Origin: Apostichopus japonicus
Lineage: Eukaryota > Echinodermata > Holothuroidea > Aspidochirotida > Stichopodidae
Reading direction: 5' to 3'
Assembly: GCF_037975245.1 (NCBI RefSeq)
Contig: NC_092569.1
Span: forward strand, 30,446,668-30,510,667
Length of the DNA: 64,000 nt
Shown here in pieces: positions 23,701 to 36,559 of the stretch. The translations under genes were made by a program, and so were the position numbers. Below the pieces are notes generated by a model. That model saw only the letters and a program-made list of their open reading frames with translations, did not search any database and had not been told where the DNA came from. Each line of letters begins with the position of its first letter. Within the stretch, counting starts at the first letter, position 1.

Positions 23701-26700
23701 GATCTAGGTAAGGGTATGAACCTTTAAGAAATGTTAATGCGGTCTTTAAAGTCGATTCGGATGAAGCAGGCCCACGGATTCGCCAAAAAAGAAAAGAAAA
23801 GAGAGCTATCAAACAATTAATGAAGAGGAAAGCATTTAAAATGACCCGAAAGAGCCGTACTGACCCTTAATACACCTCCTTTGTCAGCAACGAAGCAGTT
23901 GCATTGGTTCAGAGGGATGCATTGTTCTTGATGTCTCAGATAATCACCGACACAAACGCATTGCTCTGTGTCTGTGCGAGATGTAGGCGAGATGCAAGTA
24001 TCAGGGTCATCACAAGTCCTCTCACAGGTCTCATTGCTAAATATCTCATTAGCTGGACACCATTCAGGGATTATTCCTAGAGATCAGGAAACAATAAAAT
24101 GTAAATAATATGAACCTGATAGAGAAACGAAGAATATGACGTGAGAAAGAATAGGTTTGTCATTCTGCCCTCTCATGTCATTCTTATCTGAAGGTTAAAG
24201 GAAAAAACACACATTCAGAAACAGTTCGAATATTTACGGAACAATTTAAATCAGGTAGTGGCTGTTTCTTATTCAACTTTATGTTAATATTTATTCAACA
24301 TTACGAGATAATAATCCATAATTTGTTGCACAACTGGTCTGAAACCATATAGTCATAGCTTACTTCTGTTTCTGAGTGCCTTCGGAGTTACTATACTACT
24401 TTTTGACAACAGTGATTATTAATAACAACGTTGGTTGTTCTGATCAAACTGGGAGACGGACCTGTTAAAGTGTAAACATTCTGTTGTACAAATGTTAGAT
24501 ACGGTTCCTTGTTCAGAACCAAGGTAAGTGTTGAGTACGAAGCAGTAATGTAGTAAGTGCGTAATAAAAATTCAGCTAATGGAGGCCACTTCGAAATCTA
24601 GTATAGATACTAATGCAATATTAATATTTCAACATATCATATATATCATAGCATGTTGTAACCGCTTCTATATGAATTTTAGCACCGTTGTACTCGCTGG
24701 TGTACTCTATGTATACTCTTACTATATGTATTGTAGCAGTTTATTCAAGCTAAGAAAAATGTTGCCATGTCAATTTTACTTCCAAAAGATCAATTCGATC
24801 TAAGAATAAACCTTTCAGTTTATGCACGTTTACTTTCGACATTTAATAAACAAATACGAGTTATTTTGGCTTTATGCTTAATAAGAATGTAAAGACACTT
24901 ACCATCTGATATTTCGAATGTACCTAAACTAGATATATGATAATCCCCCCATTCATCTGAGATACGAAACTCGTCGTATGTTACATAGTAAGTATCTCCA
25001 GCAACGTTCTCAAAATCCATTCGCAGTTGGTACCGCTTTTGATTTGTTAAGAAGGCAATTTTCTCATTTCCAATCCAAAACTCACTCCCTAGAAAGCCAA
25101 AGCCATTTCTGAAATCTTTCCAACTTCTATTGAAATTGACGGAATCTGATCTTCGGCGCTGTAATACCTACGACGAATACCAAAGAAGTTAAGCGTTAAC
25201 TAGGACGTTATTAAATATTAATTATTCGTTCCCTACCGCAATGGGATTTGTTGCTAACATTTCTAACAGAAAATAGAAATTATATATATAACTTCAATTT
25301 GTAGTGTAGGCTAAAGGTTTACAGTTTTTCTTGGAAGATGAACTACACTGGACTTAATTTCAAAATGTATAAAAATAATTGATTCAAATTTTGCTTCGAT
25401 AAAAAGATTCAAGTTGAAAAAGGATTTTTTACATCACTATGTATTGCTGTAGGCAAAATTGAAGTAAATTTGTTCAAAACTGGTTAAAGTTGAACAGGGG
25501 ACGAGTTATCAACTATGGCATACCGTCCATCCACCAGTATAAAGATCATTGTAACAGTAAGCCTCAAACGGTTCCGGGTAGCCATCTGGTTTAATAAGGT
25601 ACACTCCAGATGTATTGTGGGTTGAGGAACATGCATTCGATACTTCTCTGCAATCTCTCGGATACTCAGATTGTTGAAAAACGAAGTATGTAAAACCTGG
25701 ATGAAAGGTAAAACAAAGTAAACATTTTATCGCGATTGAAAAATCATTTCAGTTAACAAATATTGCATTCCGAGCCAATTGTAATAAACATGGCTTTGTT
25801 ACTATGAGAGTTAAGATAATAGATAAGCCTTTATGCCAATTATTACTCAACTACCGTATAGAGGAAGATATCACGACCAATATTAAATTGAATAAGGTAA
25901 TCGTGGTTGGATTCTCAGATGTAACTGTTTTGAAACAATTACGTTAACATAAAATTCAAAGACCATTTGAATCAAATGTTTTCGTTGTTATCAGTAGTTA
26001 AAGACTAATGAAAACAGTCATATTCCATTTAACGTACATGAAAAAAATATCGATGTAGCACGTTGGACATGAAAAGATCGAAAATATACGACTCAGAGGA
26101 AATCAATTTCATAATAGATGTTTGGAAATGGTGACATGATTGAAAAAAAAAAAAAAACGTTTAGAGCGACCACTAAAGAACCAACATTTCCAGCCATTCA
26201 AGTTGGTCAACTGAGGTGTTAACATTTATAATACATAAGTGATATAGCTTACTGAGGTTACTTCTTATCATAAGGTCAATCATATAACATAACAACTACA
26301 CCTACCTGAAGATCTTCTATCGGCACCGACGATTCCCTGTGTAATAAAATACTTTTAATGAATACATTACAAGACATACAGGTTGATGCAGTCAAAACTA
26401 AGCAGGATCAGATTAAATATAAAGCTAATGTCTTATAAAAACAGTTCGAGGAAAAGAAAGAACAATTCGCAAACTGGTTCAAAACATGTGAGGTTAAAAC
26501 AAGTTAAGTCGACATAAACGTTGGTAAATTCTCCGGATCAACACTTGTATTGATGTTTTATCTTTGTCTACATTCCATAGCTGATTTACAGGTCAAGGAT
26601 CACTTACAGGATACAACTATCTTCCAGGAAACTTTAGATTAATGGCATTTTTTCCGGTGTAACAGCTATCCTGGTACATGATACGTAAGTTCATGTAGTA

Positions 26701-28612
26701 AAGAACAAAGGCAATAGCTGACTGCTTCCTTAGACAGCTTTGTTGCTTAATGCAGACAGATGTTCTTTGTTCAAGTTATATTTTGACGTAAGAAGATTAC
26801 AGACAAATGTTGTAACGCATTTGTGTTTATCAGTCCTTAATAACACTTAAGGATCATTTAAATCGTCCTAGCTTTTCTAAGATTACCGTGTCTTGATACT
26901 TACCGTGCACAACGAAACTCTAAGATTTGAAAGGGTCATTTTACTTATAAGGTAAGTTCATGCGTTTATCAGAACGAAAACGAAAACATATTCTTTGATT
27001 GTCTAATTTCGTGTGTGTTTTTGTCGCTTCTGTTACTGTAACTTGTCATTTAGCCTTTGAAGAAGATCCTGCTAGGATCAAATCCTCAAGCCAGCTTACT
27101 TTTACACATTTTATAATTTCTGTAGACACTTATTTACTTCCATCAGCCGGCTATACTAACAACTAAGTCTAGCCAAAATTAGCTAGTGCTTCGTGTGTGA
27201 AATATTTCGTAAACCAATCGGCAACAAAATGTGATAAGCAAACTTGATTTTCAAAATACAATCTTTTCATCAGTCAATGATGTTTTCACAAACGGCATCC
27301 ATGATACTCTTTGCAGCTTCTGCAATGTACACAATTTTTGGAATGATTTAGAAGAGGGGTTTCCACGTGTTAAAACATTTATTCTCAGCGGAGGACTGAT
27401 AGGCTACTATTGTAGGTATAAACATATATTCACATACGTTAAGTTACTATCCTGAATATAAAATTGTATAATACATCAGCCAGACTGGTGTCATTTTCTT
27501 TAATGCGCGACAAAGACTGATGAGTTTTTTAACGGTAAATGTACATGACTGGTCTGTTTAGATCGGTTAATATATTTCAGAACTTGCGTCATGCTTGTTT
27601 GACCAGCTGTTCGGCATATTGGCCACTTGCTATTAATCGAAACTGGCTTTTTGTGGAAGAAAAAGTTCAATATTAGTTTGCCGTTATCGTCAATGAGGCT
27701 AAATTTTACCGATACTGATATGCCGCCGATATTGCAAATATCAATAAACACTTAGAGCGTTGAACTTTATATTACAACTTTCTTCCAGGAAGATTTAGAT
27801 TATTGAAATTGTCCCGGTTTTACAGCTACTCTGGTACATGATATGTAAGCTAACGTGAAAGAGCAAAGGCTAACATAAACAAAATGAACTCTAAGTGAAA
27901 GCTTCCATTTACTAGTAAGGTAAGTTCTTAGCCATAGACTTTTATATCTTGCTAATAAGAAACCTGAAGCATAATTATTAAATGACTGGGTTGTAAGGAT
28001 CAATATTTCATTTTAAGCTATTAGGCGTGACGTAGTAAAAACACAGCCACCAATAAGTTGAAGAGAATTTTTGTCGTAATGGTTTTGTCAGTTTCTAAAA
28101 AAAATCACAGCATTAAAAGCAAACGTGTTAGAAAAGAGACATTTAAATACAGTGTAATAGATTTGATATTGTTTAATTTGTAAACGTTTATCATGTATGG
28201 GTTTTCTTAAATATAGGGAGAGTTTCCTTTTCTATACTGAATTATGTTATCTGTTACTTTAAAACGACAAACGAAACGTTAAGTTTTGTACTACACCGAC
28301 CAGCCACATGGTATCATGAAAGGAAGGTGCAAGTCGGTGGGAGGAGGGAGGGAGGGAGGGATGGAGAACTGTGAATAGGTTTTATATTTATTTAATTCCG
28401 GTATTCAAATTGAGACTATTAAACGTTACCTAGTTTGTCAAATACAAGGAACTTTACATGATCGTCACGACTTTATGGAGTATCTTATGTGAAAATCAAT
28501 GTAAATTACGGTATTTGTGATTAGATAATTTACAAATAAATTAGAGAAAAACTGTCTTTCTTTGAAGTATTTCCAGATTTTACGTATCACCTAATACTTT
28601 TTTTCACAATTG

Positions 28613-28661
<49 letters not shown>

Positions 28662-30971
28662 ACCTAACCATTTACACAATGACCTAACCTGTAATAATCC
28701 AGATATAGACAAAATCATCACATTGGATTGTCATTAAAATCTTGGTGAATTGGATCATGTCAAAAGTAAGATTTTCAATGAAAATTTAATATACGTTTTG
28801 TTGAAAATGTTTTTATTTATACTGTTTTTTTTTTTTTGGGCTTCTATAGATTTATCCGAATTTAAAGTAAAAAAAAAGACCAAAAAAACTAAAGACAAAA
28901 CAATAAAACATGCATTAAGGTATTCCTAATCAGCATACCATTGTAATGAATATTGAAAAGCATAATTATTTAAAGGCAAGCAACCAGAATGAGCATCAGG
29001 TTATTTTTAAAGTGTTAGAAATGTTCTCTGCATCTGCACTAAGTTATTCCGCTAGTTATATGACCTTTATTTTTATTTATTCATTAATGATAGGATAAAA
29101 TAAAGGATTTGCCTTTTGCTTTTCTTCCAGAATATAGCTTATATTTAAAACTACAATGTAACAAACTGATTTAATGCATGAGAACATACAATTCTTCAGT
29201 GAAATTGATTTATTTGATGAGGCATTTAAGTATTTTGGTAAAATTCTTTGTGTGACTAGTTGTCTGAACCCAAAGACTAAAGAAACATCTTACTACGATT
29301 TTATTTTGAGTATCATTTTATGAAAATAACTATTACTTTCCCTCAGACTTCACATCGGTCACAATTACAAAACTAATGATTACTTTACATTATTCGAATG
29401 ACTCGAAGAGGTAATTCAGGTGTTACCAAAATGGCAATTTATAAGATCTTATAAAACAACTTATACGTATAAGTAACGTCTATGGCATTGGAAAGCGACT
29501 TTCAGTCTTTTAAATCTTCTAGTTTATACAATTCAAAGATCATGTTCGTAAAAAAAAACAGTATTATTTTTAAACAGTTAAACAAGTCTCACACATTCGA
29601 CAAACAATACTTTATAGGTGTTTCATTCTAACTCACGAGAATTAAAACAGAAATTTCAAATAGTGCAATGTTCATGAAAGTGAGTTAAACATACATTTAT
29701 TTTGTTGTTTCTTGCATTAATTACTTGATAGTAATATGAGCATATTTTGGGATGTGCACATATTTGTACTTTTTATTTTTTGGTAACGATATATCAAAAT
29801 ATCTCAACTAACTCCATTTACTACTAAAATCTCATTTTCTTTCTTTCAAGTTTCCCCTTATCGTGGTATCGTTATAGGACATTAAGTCTGAGAATAGAGG
29901 AGTTACCTCTAATTAAGTGTTACTATACTTCTCGTTTTGACATTTTCATAAAAGAAATAACTGTGATCTCTACTTATGATATCAATCGTATAGAACTGTC
30001 ACTTAGAAAGGCATGCGATAGGAGACATTCTTTACAACTTTATCATTTTAAATAAAATAAATGAAAATGTCTTACATTTCCTCCGCTCTTATATCCATGA
30101 TCTATAAAAATTGCGGTTAAAACAATTGTTGTTATCAAGTTAACTAAGCCGAGTATCGTTATTATAATTACTAGTTAGTTTTAATTTAAATTGATGTTAT
30201 TCAACCTTGTTTCCTTGAAAATGTACATGTCCAAATTAGTGATCTTTATATTTACGTTTTTTCAAAATGCATTTCAAAATATCTTAATGCCTTGTTGCAG
30301 ACTGTTTTTCCAACATTGCTACATAAATAACGATATATTTTAAAGTGATATCGATGAGCATGTGAAGGAAGTAACATTTAGGTGTTCCCTGAGAAAATTT
30401 AAAGCTGCAAATTTCTCATTTGGATGATAGTTTACAGAAGTATTATCAAGTTTAAAACTGAGCATTGTTTCAAATTTGATGAAATTGAATCGGACCTACC
30501 ACCCTTTGAAATAAATATCTTATTTAAAGGATATACCTTATCATTATAGTTTTGTTAACAGTAGTTACCCAACTGTTGACTATTTGTATTTGAAGTAAAT
30601 TCAAGCATCTTTTGATCTAATTTATTTTTTTTTTCAGTATGTGTGGTTCAATTAAAGACGTTTTGTTATATGTCGAAACACTGTTGTTCTTTCGCAAGGT
30701 TAAAAATTCTAAGTATTTTAAATTGAAGGCATTTAAAACTAAACTTCATCAGGTATTTTTATCAATGTTTTCCTATTTAATGGGAAAAGTTTTTACTTCA
30801 GTTTGTCACATCATTTAATATAAACAGAGTTAGCTCAGCAACACAACTTATGTTATTTTCGAAACAGTGGTAAAATATTAAAAAAAAAATAATAGAAAGA
30901 CTTACCCTTTCTGTTCCAAACGAGTTGCAAATCGTGAAAACAGTCAAACAAACTTTGAAAAGCGTTTCCAT
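20252..30971 (-). CDS. Gene 2: secreted half-FReD / TIL / EGF / FReD protein with Tyr-rich insertion
   Basis: Nine exons: 30,906-30,971; 26,306-26,336; 25,524-25,696; 24,903-25,167; 23,865-24,076; 23,381-23,590; 22,156-22,455; 21,643-21,904; 20,252-20,727. They sum to 1,995 nt (664 residues plus stop) with consistent phases. The order is signal peptide (1-22); linker; half fibrinogen domain (about 33-178); TIL (179-249); EGF (250-319); EGF then FReD (320-664). The final FReD has DC...YC, GGWT, WIGN, Ca-loop DQDND (523-527), CAEKHRGGWWY and NLNG. A Tyr-rich loop (576-593) sits between GGWWY and NLNG. FReDs bind glycans or acetylated ligands in innate immunity, or join matrix; which applies is not visible. 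Probably secreted. Not tested by transcript data; extra 5' exons are possible. Confidence 0.8.
20474..20520 (-). repeat. Coding triplet microsatellite (TAT-type), gene 2
   Basis: ATA/ATC triplets on the plus strand are TAT, TAC-like and GAT codons on the minus strand, in the reading frame of exon 9, giving the Tyr/Asp/His run. Flanking exon sequence is well conserved with gene 3, where the tract differs in length. Confidence 0.8.
21643..21904 (-). CDS. Gene 2 exon 8: FReD middle
   Basis: 262 nt: ILQRRTSSSVSFYRNWYEY, KNGFGSPTGNHWIGNDKIY, NQKGYQLRIEKTNREG, YSSFRISSEGDRYRLSLGG, ending AATGCTG before GTATGT. Confidence 0.8.
22156..22455 (-). CDS. Gene 2 exon 7: EGF plus FReD start
   Basis: 300 nt: GSESYISSDCSLRITC, CYCNEWFEGNGVTC, TRSGPRDCSDLYTAG, KYTIYPAGSSGFEVYCDMSS, GGWT then GTAAGT. 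The EGF and the opening A-subdomain of the FReD share one exon, the arrangement seen in all three genes. Confidence 0.8.
22662..22791 (-). pseudogene. Truncated EGF exon inside gene 2 intron
   Basis: Begins with an intact acceptor and EGEFYVNSRCTQRSTC and continues to DERSGVRKC. At about 22,662 the homology breaks off into intron sequence (matching 40,520-40,560), so the last 80 nt and the donor are missing. It cannot splice as an exon and is assumed to be skipped; both neighbouring exons are phase 0, so skipping keeps frame. Confidence 0.7.
23381..23590 (-). CDS. Gene 2 exon 6: EGF module
   Basis: 210 nt, phase 0 at both ends: EGEFYVNSRCTRRSTC, CSDHATCDERNGV, CYCNQNYEGDGVMC. Nidogen/tectorin-type EGF (CYC...GDG..C). 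This is the single intact counterpart of the six-exon array in gene 3. Confidence 0.8.
23865..24076 (-). CDS. Gene 2 exon 5: TIL module
   Basis: 212 nt: IPEWCPANEIFSNETC, RTCDDPDTC, EQCVCVGDYL, EQCIPLNQCNCFVADKGGVL. TIL cysteine pattern. Its tail NCFVADKGGVLR resembles the tail of the stand-alone EGF exons (NCFVATKGSV), which suggests that those exons arose by exon fusion or shuffling with a TIL exon. Confidence 0.75.
24903..25167 (-). CDS. Gene 2 exon 4: middle of half fibrinogen domain
   Basis: 265 nt: VLQRRRSDSVNFNRSWKDF, GFGFLGSEFWIGNEKIAF, NQKRYQLRMDFENVAG, YDEFRISDEWGDYHISSLG. Donor GTAAGT. The final P-subdomain exon is absent before the TIL exon here too. Confidence 0.8.
25524..25696 (-). 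CDS. Gene 2 exon 3: start of half fibrinogen domain
   Basis: 173 nt: FTYFVFQQSEYPRDC, SGVYLIKPDGYPEPFEAYC, GGWT before GTATGC. Fibrinogen-domain opening with its first two cysteines. Confidence 0.8.
26306..26336 (-). CDS. Gene 2 exon 2: 31-nt microexon
   Basis: Between TTACACAG and GTAGGT; encodes GIVGADRRSS plus one base. Same length and phase as the microexons of genes 1 and 3, but the sequence is different. Confidence 0.6.
27010..27100 (+). repeat. Hairpin-bearing repeat, gene 2 intron
   Basis: Second copy of the block at 8,500, with GAAGAAGATCCTGCTAGGAT then CAAATCC; the GAAAC word is mutated. Confidence 0.4.
28617..28656. repeat. TA dinucleotide microsatellite
   Basis: About 20 uninterrupted TA units in an intron. 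Confidence 0.95.
30906..30971 (-). CDS. Gene 2 exon 1: signal peptide
   Basis: Twenty-two codons METLFKVCLTVFTICNSFGT ending GluArg, followed by GTAAGT. Hydrophobic core after a lysine. Chosen over a longer overlapping frame because it alone has the phase-0 donor seen in genes 1 and 3. Confidence 0.65.
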
Positions 30972-33500
30972 AATTTCGGGTCTGTAGAAATGTCACGCGA
31001 AAATATATTCGATGAAGTGCAAGATGACAAATGAAACAGAGTCTCTTTTTAGGGGTGAGCAACTCCCTACTGAAATGACCGCAGTAGTGGTATGGATGTC
31101 CATTAATGCCATCATTTTATTTGAAATATGGTTTGGATTATAGGTACAGCTCATAGGAGGAATTGCTGTACATTGGCCTCTGTGTTAATTAGGCTAGTGG
31201 TCATGCGCAATCTAACTTAATATTATTCGCATCTTGAACTTTCACTCTATATATACAGTAAGCTTCAGTTGCATAATGTTGAATTGTCCTTGTTCCGATA
31301 AATATAGCATAATACCTATTGTATACTACTTGACTATCGTGTCTCTAGTTCCAAGAACAGCAGTGATATTGCAATTTAATAACTCTTAATTAATGTATTT
31401 GGTTTTTAAAACGAGTGTCGTGCTACGTTTTAATTTTATTACGTTCAGTGTGGTTTATGATCAAAGGTTTTGTAATTGTGCGTAGTTGTGATGTCAATTC
31501 TACCAAACCGATAAAAAGAGTAGGAATGCTGATTTACTTGTTCTGGTTGATATCATCCATATGTTTAAGAACCCTTTATGGGTGATTATGTTAGCTAAGT
31601 TACTTTGCTTTTGGTTGGAAGGCAAAATTAAAGCAGTAACGAAAGGACAGGAAGTGATACTACTAATCAACACTTTTTAACATTCATGAACTAGTACAAT
31701 ACATATTATATACCGTGAAATGTACGGTATGATCTATTCTACACTATCGATATGTATGTACAAATATCAAATAAACACAGTTTGAAACATTCGAAGTTTG
31801 TCAGTGGTATGCTATATGAACAATACTTCCTTGTTTTATGATGCCTACGTCCCACCCTGTTTGCGGAATCGAGTATCCTCACATCTGATTGAATAAACAT
31901 GTCAGTTGTTTTGTTGGGCTTTCACTGAATTTTTATTATTTGTAAAACTTACATCCATACTGACTGTAAACAATAAAAAAAATCTTTGTCATTTGAATCT
32001 AAGGAGCTTGTTTTGACATTTAAAAAGGTACACTGATATCAGATTACAAACCTCTCTTTTAATGGAAAAATTATTTTAATTTGTAGCAAGAAAGGCTCCA
32101 GGGGCTTTAAAACAAGTCAATAATGCAGAGGAGAGACGAGTGGTCGGAGAGAAGGCTAGACGTGAGACCTTATTCGTTCCCACGGCAGCAAACCAAACGT
32201 AAAAGTTTTCCAAAAAACACATTCTAGTTCAGCTGAATTATTTCAGATGAGTTATAGCGATGCGCATGCTGCGAAAATTCCGTCACTTTTTTCCACCTTG
32301 TTTGAATGACTGCCATTTCGTCATTTTCCATTAGATTTGACTGATCGTTTGTCAGAGGTTCGAGTGACTTCATCTTCTTTATATGCAATCATATTTGTTA
32401 GGTCATTTGAGTACAAAAGGGATCATTTTCTGATCCTCCTAGAAATGTCGTCCGAATCTGCTGAAATATTGTGGAAATAATGTTTGAATAATGGTGAACC
32501 AACGTTGTTTGGAAGAAATGTTTGTTTCGTCATCTATGGGCCCAAAACCGGGCCTTCTGTATGTAATGTTGGCCACATATCATATGCAGTGAACATGAAA
32601 TTTTTTTCACAACTATTTACTATTCATGACCAGCTTGCGTTTTATGTGAGTAGCAAAATGTCTTCCAACTTAATTTTACCGTAATTTTGGGAAATAATTC
32701 CACCCGTGGGAGACTTCATCATGTCAAATATTTAGTTTCTATGCAGGCTTTCTATCTAGTTCGATGGCATACTCTATACAAGGACTACTTGGCAGATTTG
32801 CAGTTTGAACATTTTCACGGTTGTATGTGGAATATGTGAGGATGACCTATTTTGTTGGAGCCGATTTTCTCTGCGGTACGTCGATTGTAAACAAGTTGAA
32901 GGTCGTTCTATTATTGTATATGCGCAATTTTAGGACAACGCAATTTAAACGTGATATCCACAACATTTTAGCAGACTTAGCAGAGGAATACTTTTTTTTT
33001 GGTTTGCGTTCTAATATTGCATGAATTAAAACTACGAAGTACATATACTGTTGGTTCTTTGTTTTGCAATGGGGCAAAGTTTATCACTATTAATTAGTAT
33101 AACGACATATTGTATACAATATGTTCGTGACAGTGTTTCCAAGGAAAACAGGAGATGGAGGAAGGAAATGAAACCCGATGTGTCTGCTTTGTCTTACTTT
33201 TTTGCACAAACAAATGGATAAACGGCTCAAAAATATTGTCATTTCTCAGCGTTGCTGCTCTGGTTGGTTACTTGCTGGTAGCAAAGGATACTCAGCCATG
33301 TTTTTGCGGGTATGCGGGTGTCGGTGTGTGCGCTTCTGTGACACTTGCGTGGGTCCGCGATATCTCCAAACGGAATGATGGTTATTTGTCATACTTTCTA
33401 TGTAGATGTATTATAGTAAGAAGTTGTGCTCCATCTTTCTTGGCACTGACCTTATGAATATTAATGAGGTAATTGGATCAAACGTAAAAATCTTTACATT
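30972..33500. other. Gene 2 upstream region, no gene recognised
   Basis: No conserved domain or spliced structure seen. On the minus strand a TATATATAG word near 31,245 lies about 275 bp upstream of the ATG and could be a TATA box if the 5' UTR is long. Plus-strand frames at 32,484, 32,821 and 33,155 are short and unrecognised. Confidence 0.35.
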
Positions 33501-34130
33501 ACTATAACTCCGAAACCGTGATTCTGACTGTAGATAAACTTGGGATATTGTTGTTGGTTAATAACTAGCCCATGTAGGCCAAGATTTACATTTCCACATA
33601 AAATGCATTTTGGGACACATTCTTTTGGCCCGAGTTTGTGGGCCCCAATACTTTTGGGACCATTTAGGCCCACTTTTTCTTTTCATTGCAATAACTCCGT
33701 AACCGTAAGTCGAATTGTAGCCAAACCTAGAATACAGTTGTTGGTTAAAAGCTCGTACATTTAGGCCATCTTGGCCCAAACAAATCCGGGCCCGTTTTTG
33801 GGCCGGGTGGCCCAAATTTTATTTCCACGTCAAAAGCATTTTGAGGCACATTGTTTGGGCCAAAATACTTGTAAAAAATTGGACCCTCCAAATGTGGGCC
33901 CAAGTGGTCACTTGGGCCCACATTTTGGAGGGTCCAATTTTTTGGGGGAAACTATATTTTGAGCCACTTTGGGTCAAATATATTTGTGACCTTTTAGGCG
34001 CAAAATATTATCGGGACCCAATTTTTTGGAAGGTGCCAAATTTTTAATTTGCAATAACTCCACAACCTTAAATCAGACTGTAACCAAACTTGCAATTCAG
34101 TTGTTAGTTGATAGCTGGTATGTGTGGGCA
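33500..34130. repeat. Divergent GGGCCC-rich tandem repeat
   Basis: Three diverged copies of a unit starting ATAACTCCGNAACCGT and running through GTTGTTGGTTAATAACTAGC-like sequence to TAGGCC occur at about 33,502, 33,690 and 34,052. They are filled with TTGGGCCC words, unlike the AT-rich surroundings. Possibly a degraded transposon or satellite. Confidence 0.55.
33873..33942. repeat. Long near-perfect palindrome
   Basis: Arms of about 34 bp (AAAAAATTGGACCCTCCAAA then TGTGGGCCCAAGTG) mirrored around GT with one indel. It could form a cruciform or a very stable hairpin. Confidence 0.85.
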
Positions 34131-34340
34131 TAAATATTTTGCTATTGATTGATGACATAAAACACTTAAAGATTCCACTTAGCAAGATTCAGTAGCGCGT
34201 ATTACGGGACTGAATGTTCGGAACCAAATAATTTTCCTTTAACTTTATGTAAACGAGGTAGAATTCTTGGATAACTTTCAATACCACTTTTGCTGGAAAA
34301 CAAAATGAAATGAAGTATCATGGTTGCCTTTGTACTGTTT

Positions 34341-34360
34341 GATCTGATGACATCACAAGG
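34341..34360 (-). promoter_or_regulatory. Shared upstream element, gene 2
   Basis: GATCTGATGACATCACAAGG, 3.4 kb upstream of the gene 2 ATG. It matches 19 of 20 bases of the element at 13,951 and 56,489, and weaker matching continues for about 60 bp (GATTCTTTAATACAATGA). Confidence 0.35.
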
Positions 34361-34734
34361 AAATAGATATTGACGTATCGATAAAGTGTCATCAGATTCT
34401 TTAATACAATGAAACTAATGCGTTTTGTTATTGACCTTAGTGATTATCTGTGTTATTGCATGCTAAAGAAGCTATATGACACAAGGCTGTTATATAAAAA
34501 TCCGATTTAAACCCACCCCACCTCAATACACCGTTACACTTAATTATGGAAGAAATTAACCCCTTAAACAGAATGTAAGATTGAAAAGGAACATATTTGA
34601 TATTGACTAAAACTTCAATTCAACAATTATACTTACAAAGCGAAAGAAAAACACGAGATGCAATTAAAAGAGAAGTGTGTCTACATAATCCACGTAACAT
34701 TTTGGCTACACGAGTACGTTTCGTGTTTAATTTG

Positions 34735-34990
34735 AAGAGCCCCCTCTATTTGCTTTCGAAAGGTACACATGTCATATAGCCATCACTCCGTGCTTATAAT
34801 TGATATGAGTTTATTCAACGTATTTCTATAAATATTTAAACAACATTTAAAAAAATATTAACGTAATCACGTATTCAACCTTTTAAATTGGTCGGAATGT
34901 TATAAACGTTCTCGCGGTCTTCCAGAAATTCCCCCTTTTTGCCATGTTATTTTTTTCATTTGACAGAGTAGCCTATGAAGTATAGATTTT
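34735..34990. repeat. Partial copy of the GAAGAGCCCCCTC repeat
   Basis: GAAGAGCCCCCTCTATTTGC followed by diverged unit sequence (GTCGGAATGTTATAAACGTT, CTCGCGGTC). Confidence 0.5.
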
Positions 34991-35035
34991 CTATCTATCT
35001 ATGAAGTAATTATTTTTGCTGAAAACTCCTTAGGT

Positions 35036-35490
<455 letters not shown>

Positions 35491-36069
35491 GGCGTTCCGT
35501 ATTACGACCAGTGTAAAATTAAATCTGTCGGAACATTCTCCGACTTTTTGAAGGTGGCATACTCCTATTAGAGTCTATATCAGTCCGCTCGATTGTTCTC
35601 CCTCAGGAAAAGTGCCAAAAAGCAGCGGGAGAACATCTTTTGTGACCTGTTATAAATCATAATCTAGTTTTTTTGTGGCTTGCATGTTGAAAAGCATGAA
35701 TGGAAGTACATGTGGTGAAAAAATTGGGTCAATTGAGGCAATTTTAGACCCCTTTAGGCCTCCCAGGAGCAGCGTAGGAAATTTGCTTACCACTGAGGGA
35801 AGAGGTTTGTTTACAAGTCACAAAAACTTCCGGCTCGGATAGTAAAAAATCTTCACGGTCATGGTACGGAAAATTGATGGTGCCATGAAAGGCCAACTGG
35901 TCAGCTATCCGGTGATGGGTAGCGTTAAGCTAGTGAAAACTTCTATCTAGACTTAGAGACTTCATTACTTGTGTGATTTAGTGTGTAAGTCAATGGGGCT
36001 TTTAATGGGCGTATGCTACCTGAAGCACGATTACTATATGGTTACAAATTGAGTGGCTGTCGTCATAAT

Positions 36070-36340
36070 TGGAAGAGCCCCCTCAGTTCGATTTGAAGAG
36101 TACACGCATCACGGGAGAATCTTTACATAGTTTTCTGAAATATGTTTTGATAGAATTGATAAGCAAATATTGAAAGAAATATTTTTCCAGCAATTTTTAG
36201 CAATATTCGTCAATATTAATTTCAAATATACTTTGTCGGAACATTTTTAGGTTGTTATTAATTTGCTCTCGTGGGCTGATACGTGAAGGTTAAGGATTAT
36301 GGAAATGGTCCGGTAAAGTGCCCAAAAGTATACTCATAAG
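36070..36340. repeat. Partial copy of the GAAGAGCCCCCTC repeat
   Basis: GAAGAGCCCCCTCAGTTCGA, then TTGTCGGAACATTTTTAGGT, TTGCTCTCGTG and GGTCCGGTAAAGTGCC, matching 15,053-15,330 with divergence. Confidence 0.5.
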
Positions 36341-36559
36341 TCTACTTAAATGGTAACGCATAACATCTTGTTCTGTGAGGGTGAAGATACGACCCGCCTA
36401 AATGTGAATCTTTCAGAAATTTCTCTGCCGTTTTAATTAGAAATACTACAATAAAAAACAATAAACATGTTTATGAGTCATCTCAAGGCAATGTTAGTGT
36501 TAGTGTAAACAGTCTTGTTGGCATTGACAGGATGATACGTCGAGTCCGTTTATCTTGCT

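Larger units (their letters stand above)
26337..30905 (-). other. Gene 2 intron 1
   Basis: A 4.6 kb intron with no supported exon. It contains the hairpin repeat at 27,010-27,100, a TA tract at 28,617-28,656 and several A/T runs. The short frames 27,231-27,455 (+) and 27,500-28,003 (-) have no recognisable content. Confidence 0.5.

Noticed and set aside
30853-31062. 69-codon minus-strand frame covering gene 2 exon 1
   Set aside because: Another frame there gives a signal peptide ending at a phase-0 donor, matching genes 1 and 3.
33155-33457. 100-codon plus-strand frame with hydrophobic stretch
   Set aside because: No homology recognised, no splice signals or paralogous copy; likely chance.
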